Of a DNA stretch of 64,000 nt, positions 34,350 through 44,084 are shown one piece after another. The notes under the pieces are model-generated. The model did no database searches. It saw only the letters and a list, made by a program, of their open reading frames with translations, and was not told the origin of the DNA. A program made the position numbers and the translations under genes. Source of the DNA: Phlyctochytrium arcticum (taxonomy: Eukaryota > Chytridiomycota > Chytridiomycetes > Chytridiales > Chytridiaceae); the NCBI GenBank assembly GCA_025602905.1, contig JAHLKI010000001.1, positions 248,001 through 312,000 of the forward strand, written 5' to 3'. Numbering within the stretch: position 1 is the stretch's first letter; each line of letters starts with the position of its first letter.

Positions 34350-36313
34350 TCATCGTAAGAAATGTTTGTAGACGGGGTTGTCTGTCTCGTTTATAAAAAA
34401 GAAGTAACCGGCTTCCTCCAGTGACTGCAAAAACGCTTGAAGGCGATCGCGTTGATCAAGTGGGACTTGCAGGCCAGCGAGCACGCGTCCAATGTCTGCT
34501 CCATTGTTTCGATCTATAAAATACAACCAAATCAGAAATCAAAAAAATGTGAGAACGACTAGGGGCACCTACAGTGAAATAAGCTGACATTCCATTCATC
34601 CTCCAACAGTCGCATAAATTTCTTTAGCGCGCCCGGGCGTTCGGGAAACCGGAAACGATACAGAACCTCGTCTCCGACGGTCGAACTCCTGCCACCGGCA
34701 AGATAACGGGCATGAGTCTTTGCCATCTCATTGTCTGTAATGTCGATAGCCTCCAGTGCGGTTTTAGACGAGTGCAAATCTGCAATAAGCTCCTTGACTT
34801 CAGTGGCACCGTTGGAAACCTCAAATGCAGTGTAGATGTGAGCGTTGGTGGGGTCCGAGTAGCGATATGAAAATTCTGTGACAAAGCGGGGGTAAATATG
34901 GTCGTAGAGGGCTCTGAGACTTCCCGGTTTCTCGGGAATGAGACAACTCATGAGTGCCTCTTTTCCTTCACCGATCCGAGCCCGCTCGGCGACAAAGCGT
35001 AGGCGGTCAAAATTCATGTTGGCACCGCTAGTGACGCACACAAAAACACCATCCTTCAGTTGAGGATTTGACGAAAGGTAGCGCTTGCAGCCGGCAACCG
35101 ACAGCGCTCCTGCTGGTTCGAGAATGGACCGAGTGTCATCAAAAACGTCTTTGATGGCTGCACAAATCTCATCGTTGGTGACCAGGACAAAGTCATCCAC
35201 AAACTTTGCGCAGAGGCGGTGGGTTTCGGTGCCAACTTTACGGACAGCAGTGCCGTCAGCGAATAAACCGGCTTCAGGAAGTTCGACAACTTGTCCTTGC
35301 GAAAGAGATTGGTACATCCCGTCACTGTCTACCGTGTTGACTCCGATGATCCGGATATCTGGTCGAATCCGCTTGACAAACGCGCCAATTCCTGCCAATA
35401 GACCTCCACCTCCGCAGCACACAAAAATCGCGTCCAGTCGGTCTTGCCGTAGTTGTCGCAGGATCTCTACGCCAACCGTTCCTTGTCCGGCAATAACATA
35501 CGGGTCATCGAAAGGAGGAATGAACACCAAATTTCGCTCCTCTACAAGTTTGAAGCATTCGGCTTTGGCAGCGTCAAAGTCATCTCCCGCCAAAATAACC
35601 TCTGCTCCTAGTCGTCGGACGGCATCAATCTTGACTTCGGGGGCAAATTTTGGTAGGACAATCACAGCTTTAATGCCTAGCTTTCCTGCGGCGAGCGCAA
35701 CTCCTTGGGCATGGTTCCCGGCAGAAACGCAACAGACGCCTCGAGCGCGCTCCTCATCGGAGAGGTGGTAGATGCGGTTGAACGCGCCTCGAGACTTGAA
35801 GGAAAATACTGAGGGTTGTAAATCTTCCCTCTTTAGGTATAACTTGCTTTCAAAGCGACCTGACAGCTGCATGTCCTTTGTTAGCTACCTTCCACTTGCA
35901 ACCGCACGTTAATGCCTTCATACCTTTGACGCGAAAGTCAGGGGTGATTCGATCGCAACATCGTAAACGCGGGCATTTAAAATCATCTTCAAATAATCAA
36001 TCCCCCCCTTTTCCACAAAATTGTATCGCCGGTCGTCATCTTCTTCATCCTCATCATCACCCGCTCCCTCGCCGGCAACTTTCTCCACTCCCTTGTCGTC
36101 CTCCCCCAGACTGATATCCCTCATCCGCCGTGCGATTTCCGCCCTTGCGCGAGGAATGATGGGCTGGGGCCAGTCGAGTGGGATAGTCATTCTGGGCGAA
36201 GAGCACGTTCCAAGTGCCCGGGATGTGGTTCCAAGAAGGACTGCTGCAGTGGTAGCAGGATCACGGTTGTGAATTATGCCTGGGGCAACGTCCAACGCTG
36301 TTGATGCTGGCAT
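34350..36313 (-). CDS. ILV1: threonine dehydratase (biosynthetic), mitochondrial
   Basis: PLP enzyme that deaminates threonine to 2-oxobutanoate, the committed step of isoleucine synthesis, feedback-controlled by isoleucine. The first exon encodes a leader with an acidic low-complexity insert and then YLKMILNARVYDVAIESPL. The catalytic domain has KLYLKREDLQPSVFSFKSRG with the PLP lysine, SAGNHAQGVAL, and the glycine-rich loop CCGGGGLLAGIGAF. Two ACT-like regulatory repeats follow (ALMSCLIPEKPGSLRALYD and YRFRFPERPGALKKFM). The last exon ends GYFFFINETDNPVYKHFLR, reached by an intron at about 34515-34572. Domain content and length are those of yeast Ilv1. Confidence 0.95.
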
Positions 36314-36996
36314 AGCTTCGAGCTTTCTTGCCGTCGCGTATAAATTCGATAATTTGTTGCAAATGGGCGGAGAAGCAAAATGTCTCGTCTCGTGAGGTGT
36401 GTGCGGTTCAACAAAACGTGCCGGGAGACTCTAAAAGATCCACCGGGAATCAAAGCCGTCAAGCTGCTGTACTTGAGAAATTCCTGAGATGTGCTAAACG
36501 AATGGGCACCAGTAAGCAAAACAAGTTGCAGACTTCTACAGCTGTCACTATTATGGCCTCCTGCAAGATCGCAGAAAAAATCACAGTCGGAAACGAATTA
36601 AAACTGGCTTACCTAACCCAGATTCAACGATTCCAGGAGGCCACAAACTCCGTTTAATTTTATGGACTGGTACAACGGAGAGAATGTTTACAAAAAATTC
36701 CACGAAGTCCGGCATGATGGGTCGGCATTGGCCTGCATTGGCCGAGACCTTTCGGAGTTTGCCTGGGAGTTTGCTAAAGTTTGCCTTTGCGCTTTCTGCC
36801 CTTAGTGCCCTGGCTGGCAGTGGTTGCCTCGAAAGTGGTTGGTGTAGTTATAATTTTGGGTAAAATCAAAATACAATATACAGTATGTATCATGACCGTT
36901 CAAAACTACAATTTCTCAAGAAGTTTCTCTATGAAGTCTTTGCCATTGATGATACCGCTTCGGGCTCCTCCTCTTCATCGAGCGGATAGATTTCCG
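36314..36996. other. intergenic with short G/T-rich internal repeats
   Basis: About 680 bp. Around 36725-36790 short units repeat (cattggcc, gagtttgcc, aaagtttgcc). A 36-codon frame at 36380-36487 (+) starts MSRLVRCVRFNKTCRETLKD but has no known match and is not claimed as a gene. Confidence 0.35.
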
Positions 36997-37512
36997 TCAG
37001 GCCTCGCGCTCTTTTCCTTGAACCGTAGGCCACCGTTCCACCTTCTTTGAGGTATGCTCAAAATAAGTATTCCACCTCCATAGCTTCTTCACTAGCATAG
37101 CGTTATGCATTCTTTTGGAGTCCGATACGGGTTTCAAAAGCCTTTTCGAATGTCGGTTTACTATTTTGGCCAGCTCGGCTTCCCGCTTGTTCCAGTCCTC
37201 CTCGCAGCGATTCGATATCACAATGTATAATTGGACCGGGTCCGCCGAGCACAAAATCTGAAACTCCGCCAGGATCTCAAAGATCATCAGGATGGATGTC
37301 CGGTGGTTTCCGTCCAGTAAATACTGCAATCCATCAAACACTGGTCGTCGAGCCGTGACAGCAAATTTCACCACCATCTTGACGGTTTCCTTAACAGAGA
37401 GACGACCACAAGGGGGACATTTGGGATATGCATTCCGGAACTTTGAACCATTGAAATCACATGGAATTCCTAAGGGTACTCGTCCATCCAAGAGGAACGT
37501 GTTGAGGGATAG
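36997..37512 (-). CDS. partial gene, unknown protein with a Fic-like DGNHRT motif
   Basis: A 172-codon last exon whose upstream exons I could not identify; it begins after an acceptor-like ctgtag and reads LNTFLLDGRVPLGIPCDFN. A central segment, FDGLQYLLDGNHRTSILMIF, resembles the loop and following helix of Fic/Fido AMP-transferases (HPFxDGNGR), but the leading HPF and second Gly are not conserved. The C-terminal third is basic and helical. If it is a Fic relative it is divergent; otherwise it is unknown. It lies between threonine dehydratase and the CABLES-like gene, with the same orientation as both. Confidence 0.4.
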   Translation of the reverse strand, partial: LSLNTFLLDGRVPLGIPCDFNGSKFRNAYPKCPPCGRLSVKETVKMVVKFAVTARRPVFDGLQYLLDGNHRTSILMIFEILAEFQILCSADPVQLYIVISNRCEEDWNKREAELAKIVNRHSKRLLKPVSDSKRMHNAMLVKKLWRWNTYFEHTSKKVERWPTVQGKEREA

Positions 37513-37705
37513 CTACAGCAAGCAAGACACAAGTAAACGCGTAGTTGATGGCATTTTCTTGTGACCTTAATTGGGGGTAGGCTGATTAATAGACTACATG
37601 AGATAGCCAACAGTTGGATATTATTCTTCTACCAAAAACCACTCTGCGTGTATTTCTATGAAAATCAGGTATGTGAAAGAGTATGTACAAAGACCAAAAA
37701 AAAAT

Positions 37706-39880
37706 CTAGGTGGAAAACGTATGCATGTAAAAAGTTCGATTCTCCAAATAATCTTCAATCGTGTTATGTGATGCTAAAAAAATAAGTCGCATAAGTGAGG
37801 CTTCATATCAGTCCGAGTACAAAGGGATAACTTACAAGCAGCCACGACGATACGTTCCAGATGTGGCATCACCTCCCATAGCGGAAGGAACAAGGTGAAT
37901 TCCAGTGCCGCGTAAATTGCAAATTCGTTGGCCATCACGTCCTTGGGTGACACATCTAACGCTTTGTCCATGGCCTATCAATGATAACTCTGTCAGCCGC
38001 CAAATAAGCTTTGGACATAAAGATGTCGAGGTACCTCCAACAGTTTTGTGTAGTTCAGCTCTTTTGGGTCATTGACCTTGGCTGCAAGAAATAGACAAAC
38101 AGCTGCAAAAAGTATGAATTCAGAGATGCCTTGTTTAATGGGAAATGGGATGAGACATACCTGCAACCAAGCGACGCGTTTCTTTGCTAACCATGTTCTG
38201 TGCAAAGAAAAAGGTCAGCATGTTGTTTTTTGTAGCTGTACGGTGAAACACCTACCTTGAGAACAAGTTTCTCAAAGTACACATAAGCAGCTGCCACACT
38301 CGACAATTCAAGGTCCTAATAAAACTTGAGCTCGTTGATATCTTATAATGGTCCGACGAGAACATCCCACCTGCTGTTCTGCAACTTTAAGCAAGCGTTC
38401 CTTCAAGCGCCGGATTTGAGTCAACGTCAAGGTTGTGTCCACAGTCGGATGAGTGTCCCGGAAATGCACGTTAAGTTCCTTTTTGATGTCTGATGGTTTA
38501 CTATATTGCATGATGGACCCCTTGAACAGAACCGGTCAACCTTGAAACATTTCGAATGAAACAGTCTCACTGTACCATAAAACAAGGTAAAGTTATGACC
38601 GTGCGATGTTTGCCAGTGCGAAGTTCGGGGTCGTCGAGAAAGAACGGGTGGTATACAGAGTTATCGGGGCATTTCGGTCTACAATATTCGATTAAATCTA
38701 GAAAGATATGCATGGAAATACATCATACTTACTCGAGTGATAACGCGGGTTCAAGGAGATGTGCATAAGATTGCGCATACTAAAATACAATCTATGAGCA
38801 AATGCGTTCCTCAATCATACCAAAAGTCAGCTACCTTTTTCCGCTTAACTGCATCCATTGATATGGTAATGCCCAGTTTGTCGCTACAAAACAGTAGTCT
38901 GAGAAAGAGTTTCCATTGTGCGGGGAAAGGCAACTTACAAGTAATGAGGTGCAAACTTGGACGAGCGGGTGCGTCGGCGTTTCGGTTTCGATTTCTCATC
39001 TCGGTAAGGAATCACGGAAAATGTAGAGAGAGGGTTGCCCTACATAGCAATCCTTTCAGCTACCTGCTCCAAACCTCCCATTCACAGGTGAATTGTACTT
39101 ACATTGAGGGTCGTTAAAGTAACTCTTTGTCCCAAAACGTTGTTCGATGAGCTAGGTCCGAAAATATCGTTCGACGTTCGACGGCTGCTAGCAGCGACAT
39201 CACGTTGGCGACCAAGCACTTTCCCGGAATATATTTGGAATTGAGGAGGATAAAAGCTGGATCCTAATGCTATATCGCAAACACAAAAAGACTCAGTACA
39301 AAAGCGTTTCTCCATCCTTGGCATAGGATCAGAGGTAAAGGAGCGACTTACGTGTCAGCATGCCCGATGTGCCCATAGTCTGTAGTGCTTCGGAAAATCC
39401 CGAGGCAGAGCTGATTCCAGTTGGCAGCGGCGGTATGGGCTCTACTTCAGTAAATGACTTGTCCTTTGCCCCAGATTCCAAGCTGATATTGGCCAAAAAG
39501 TTGAATGCGGCCTGCTCTCTCGGGTTGTACTTCCTTTTGGAGAGCTCAGAGTTTGATCCATCATGAACAACGATATCGGGCGGGGCCGACGGTTGCTCCC
39601 CAAACAAGTCGACCGTCTTTTGCCGGGCAACTATGGCAGACTGCATTCCAGAGGTGGGGACCACATAATTAGCGTTCTCGGGTTTGGTATTGCTGGGGGA
39701 TGTAGTAGAGGTGCCTGCAAGGTCTGGATTTGCTTCTGGTCTTAGTGCTGCTGCCGCTCGACCAGCAAGTAACGACGATTTCTGGCGAAAGTCCCTCCCC
39801 AAACTAATCCCCGATAGAAAGTTGAGTGCTGCTGCCCGACGACTCGCCGTTTTGCGCTCCGTCCCAGGAGACTCTTCCAT
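37706..39880 (-). CDS. CABLES-like cyclin-fold protein
   Basis: Homologue of animal CABLES1/2, which link CDKs to Abl-type kinases and control cell-cycle CDK phosphorylation. The N-terminal half carries two copies of the signature RRAAALNFLSGISL and REQAAFNFLANISL. The cyclin-box part is spread over several exons: RLKERLLKVAEQQ, DLELSSVAAAYVYFEKLVLK, ETRRLVAAVCLFLAAKVND, and FAIYAALEFTLFLPLWEVMP with HLERIVVAA. A strong donor (gtaagt) after VVAA suggests one more short exon ending MHTFST at 37706; without splicing the frame stops at 37774. Multiple short introns. Fungal members are little described. Confidence 0.8.
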
Positions 39881-40104
39881 TCAGACCACCAGGCGTTTCT
39901 GATCCGACGGAAACGCCGAGATTAAGGCTGGAAATTGTGTGGAAAAGAGTGCTCCGCTCAAATCTTGGAAACTTTGTCATCGCCTTGAGTCATTTTGGAG
40001 AACTTTTGGTTTTGAGCATCTTTTCGAGATCTTTGGCTTTCAAAAGACTTCCCAATAGCAAGACCACAGCTCGTTGTAAAGGCCCAATATATCGATACAT
40101 TAAC

Positions 40105-40855
40105 ATGGACCAAGCAGCAATTCTAGCGGCCCTCCCATCGGGCCCCAGCGGTAAAGCTTCAGCCGATCTCGACACGCTCGAAGCAATCACGCAGCGACTT
40201 CCCGACCTCTCCGTCACAAACCCACAAGGACGAAATTCCTTGACCATACATTGTCCCAAATGCGATTGTGTTGTTTTACGTGCAGGGGCGGCCACAAAGG
40301 TTTCGGCGGACCCATCCGTAAGTTATGATGCAGGATATGCTCCCAGTGTTGGCTAAAATCTGATGACTATGACATGTACAGGTCGATTTGCCTCCCATCT
40401 CGGCAACATCGCAGAACCATCCAGTGTACCTATGGCAGGTCACGGACATGATGCATTTTGAAAACATTGGATTCAGCAAACCCGTACCGAATGTTCCATT
40501 TCGGTATCTGTCCTGCGCAGAGTGCGACATTGGGCCAATCGGTTATCACCCAAGTATACCGCCCACCTCGGCAGCACCGTCTCTTCCGGCATTTGCCTTG
40601 GGTGAAAACGAAGGGGCCCCGGACGACAGCTCTGCGAATACTATTCGCAAGGTATTCAATATCGCAGCAGATCGCGTGCGTTATAAGGTAGCATAGCAAG
40701 ATCCTCAACTAGATCATACACACACCAACGACGCTGCTGTCTATTTATAACAGTGCAACTGGCTGGGAGAGATTCCTTCTGTCGCCATCTACTACACCTC
40801 ACACGAAGCTGCCAATGGGACGGATCGACTTCAGCCCCACCATGCTACAGATTGA
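40105..40855 (+). CDS. MSS4/RABIF-type guanine nucleotide exchange factor
   Basis: Small zinc protein that stabilises nucleotide-free exocytic Rab GTPases (yeast Dss4, human RABIF). Three exons. Zinc ligands are the CPKC pair in HCPKCDCVVLR and the CAEC pair in CAECDIGPIGYH. The Rab-binding surface LWQVTDMMHFENIGFSK is highly typical. The final exon (after an intron at about 40687-40754) supplies CNWLGEIPSVAIYYTSHE. The conserved middle and spacing of both zinc pairs make the call secure. Confidence 0.93.
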
Positions 40856-41034
40856 CTTCAGATGATCGGCAAGATGGAACCAAGGACGCATATTGGACCT
40901 CCAAACGACATGTGCAAGCCCCTTCAAAGACACGATACCTTTACACAATTTATGTTATTTCCCTATATACATTCTACAGAAACAATATAAAGCAAATGTG
41001 TACATATGTACAAACAACAGTTGGAAGCAAATTT

Positions 41035-43223
41035 TCAAGCGGATTGATCCGGCATCCCAAGCTTGGGCAACCTCCGTATCCTTTCCACATCCAAAACCCG
41101 GCTCTCACGCTCCCGATGCCTGCTCGGGTCGTATCCCTTTCGGTTTTGCTGAAGAACGGATTGGCTTTCGTCGATATCGGAAAAGCTAGGATCTGCGGGG
41201 TAGGTCTCCTCGGCTGTGGTTTGGTGTTGCGAAAATGAGGAAAATGATGAGTTTTGTGATGGCCGGGAGGACGAGTATGCATTGCTCATGCTATCCTCCC
41301 GTCGAGATGAGCCTCCTTTATCGGCAACACTACTCCTGCTGCCGTTACCCCCTCTGACAGATCCATATTTTCTACTGGCAACCGATGCTAAATCTCGTCG
41401 GCTGTCTGATGGTCCGCTGTAAGTATCCCGGCTAGCAAGTCCGTACTTTTGCATATAGTCCCTACTAGCAAATGATAGCTGATCGCTGAAAGAGATGGAT
41501 GATGTGGATGAAAACATGGTCGAATCTGCTAAAGACCGATTTGCAAGGCTTTGCCGTGCATGTCCTTGATCATTGCTGAACGAGGTGGCGTGAAGGTCAG
41601 CCGATGTGAGATACTTGGCAAGTAAAGGTTCGAGGGCTTTCTAATGTGATAAAAGTGAGTAAAGTTAATGTCAATGTTTTAAGAAAGCCATGAAGGTTCA
41701 CTACAAACCTCGACCATTGTATCGCCATCCCCGAAAAATGATTCATATTCGATCTTTGGGACGTGTATGGGATGGCGATCGGCTATTGACCGTGAAGTTG
41801 ATCTATCATTTGGCTGAGAGGCACCCACGAGTCCCCCAATATTTGAGGACCTTGAAGGAACGCTGATTCGGTCTAAATTTGACCTAACTTCTGCGGCGGT
41901 GATTGACGCCCGATGTTGCGAGTGATGACTTGTGCTGTGCAAATTGCTTCCAGAGTTCGATGTATTATGGTGAGTACGGCTCCAGTCAGATTTGGATGTA
42001 CGCAAAGGGGTAAGTTGGGGTTGCGGTATATGTGCAGTGCTGCCTTTTCTCGAACTTGGATTTGGGGCGAGATATGTGCCATCAGCTAAGGAAAAGTCAA
42101 TGGAGTTTGCAAAGCGGTCGGTATCGCTTGTATAAAACGACCGGCCGTCTTTGGAGGTTCCATTGAGCGGAGATACAACGGGAGAATCTTGCATAGATTG
42201 ACTGCTTGCGATGCTGCGCCGTTCCCCAACGTGTTTAAGAGTTGCCTCGTCCAGTGTATGTTCTGACCTCATGTGTTCCGGATCCGATTTTTGAGTTTTG
42301 GTATATTCTTCAGTGCGGCGCGCAGCGTGCAACTCTTTCACCAAGCCAACAATCGTCTGTTCCGCCTCTCCCCCTTTCAGTAGCTCGCCATCACAACTTT
42401 GCAAGATCTCATGGACTTTGCGAAGTAAATCGGCTTCAGCATCATCTGCGGCACAATCATCGCGTACTCGCTGCTTGGCTCGTAGATCCTCATCCTCAAA
42501 GTCGTCTCGTTGCAGACCAAGCGCTTCCTCCACCCGCTGTATCAGCATGTCATAGTCTATCTCGTCACCCATAGCACTCTGACCCTCACAATCAGGCATG
42601 CCCTCATCGCTACAGTCATCATCAGCGTTAGCGATTGAAGCGGCGGCATATTCACTTGGAGTTGCGCCAAGACTCCCACTTGGGCCCTCCCAAGTTTCTC
42701 CCGCGCGTGAAGTGTCTGTCATGATACTCTGGCGAAACATGCCATCTCCGCTACCCATCCTCGTATCCCGGCTCAGATCACGATTAGAACGACTGGCTGC
42801 TTGATGTCGCTCCTGGCCACCCCCCTTCTCCGGAGATACTACATAGAACGGTGCATAATCCCCCGCAGGCGGCATCTCAACGCCTCCCATGCCTCCACCC
42901 AGATCGTCTGGTAAGATGGTTGATGGCATGGACACGTCTGATGGCACAATGTGGTGTAGCGGATCAAGTTGTAGCGAAAGGAGCGGATGTGAATGCGAGT
43001 AGGATATAGATTGGTGGGGATGACTGAAAGAGGACATGGCTGGAGGTTGAATGGTTCGTTGCCTTCCCGAGTTTTCGAGTGATTGCATGTGTGATGGTGG
43101 AGACCGAAAACTGTGGGATGCTGATCGAGATTCCGCCTCCCCTACAGATTCTGACCCAGAGTCATGACGATAAGATGCGCTACGCGATCCCCGGGCACTC
43201 ATCCTACTATTCGTCTCTGACAT
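41035..43223 (-). CDS. large disordered Ser-rich protein, unknown function
   Basis: Not recognised. Roughly 660 residues from two exons joined near 41640-41710. The sequence is low-complexity Ser/Arg/His/Gly for most of its length. A central acidic and helical part (DYDMLIQRVEEALGLQRDD through EADLLRKVHEILQSC) may be a short coiled coil. A conserved-looking motif IEYESFFGDGDTMVEV spans the exon end and continues KALEPLLAKYLTSADL. Abundant SR and RS pairs suggest phosphorylation. The promoter is shared with the beta-thymosin gene and contains a palindrome with two ACGCGT boxes. Confidence 0.75.
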
Positions 43224-43353
43224 GCTCCAGTTCCCTCCTCCAGATCCTCCTGAAGACCGTCCTGTATTCTGAATCGCGACTCTTGGTTTGGCCGACAGTC
43301 ACATGACCGTTTCGCGTAATAAGCAAAACCCAGTCTTGCGGCTTTTTGGCTCC

Positions 43354-43379
43354 GACGCGTTTTGGCCAAAAAACGCGTC
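43354..43379. promoter_or_regulatory. palindrome with two ACGCGT boxes in a divergent promoter
   Basis: Two ACGCGT hexamers (about 43355 and 43373) lie inside a near-perfect inverted repeat: gacgcgtttt, then ggcc, then aaaaaacgcgtc. It is about 130 bp upstream of the Ser-rich gene start and 265 bp upstream of the beta-thymosin start. The hexamer equals the yeast MBF core; a role here is inferred. Confidence 0.5.
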
Positions 43380-43529
43380 TCTCGCCAGCAGCTTCCAGGT
43401 GTTTTCCCCCTTTTTCAGGGCATCCAGTCTTCTCTGGAATCGGATGCGCAAAACAACAAACAAAAGCTTAATCCCCCTTTCCCGCCTATAGGCCGCCACA
43501 TCCCTAGTCGTGGCGTTTCCTGCTACGAG

Positions 43530-43536
43530 TATAAAA
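43530..43536 (+). promoter_or_regulatory. TATA box of the beta-thymosin gene
   Basis: A consensus TATAAAA lies about 105 bp upstream of the beta-thymosin ATG and is followed by a pyrimidine-rich leader. This is the clearest TATA box I noticed in the window and suggests high expression. Confidence 0.55.
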
Positions 43537-43641
43537 GCCCGGCACCCATGCACTCTCCCCCCTCCTCCTCCCCCTCCATTTGCAATCGCAACCCACCTTT
43601 CCTACTCTAAAAGCTTCCACCAAGACTAAATACACGCAAAC

Positions 43642-43903
43642 ATGCCTGAAGCTGTACCCGTACCCGCTGTGCTCCACGAAATCGAGCAGGGAGATCCAAA
43701 GGCTCGCTTGAAGCACGCTGAAACCGTCGAGAAGCACCATTTGCCTACCAAGGAGGGTAAGTAGTCGAGTCCTTCATCCAACGATTGCGCGCGACGCGTT
43801 CCGGACTGCTCCAATACTTACGAACATAAACTGATTCTCGTTTTCTTTTGCAGAAATCGACCAGGCCAAGAAGGAAGAGGGCAAACCTGCCGCCAAGAAG
43901 TAG
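43642..43903 (+). CDS. beta-thymosin-like actin-binding peptide
   Basis: A 54-residue protein from two exons (43642-43756 and 43854-43903), starting MPEAVPVPAVLHEIEQG. The core, LKHAETVEKHHLPTKEEIDQ, aligns with the beta-thymosin/WH2 signature (LKKTET, then EKNPLPSKETIEQEK): the LKKTE-type motif, the central helix-breaking LP, and the C-terminal helix. The intron falls inside the motif after the TKE codons. Lys-rich C-terminus. The family binds monomeric actin and buffers polymerisation; a single repeat predicts sequestration. It is well known in animals and rarely noted in fungi. Confidence 0.8.
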
Positions 43904-44084
43904 AGCATCCAACAACCTAATACCAAGACCCGTTAAAAAAAAGTGGCAGATCTTATGTGTTATCTTGAGAAGTAGGAGTACATGCGGATTTACAAAAATA
44001 TATCACAATTAGGCTCGGGATTAGAGATTGTCAATTTGAAAAAAGCACAATTGTTGTTTGTCGTTGAATGGGAAGGGAAACTGT

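Noticed and set aside
36380..36487. Small plus-strand frame starting MSRLVRCVRF
   Set aside because: Only 35 residues, no family recognised and no supporting context.
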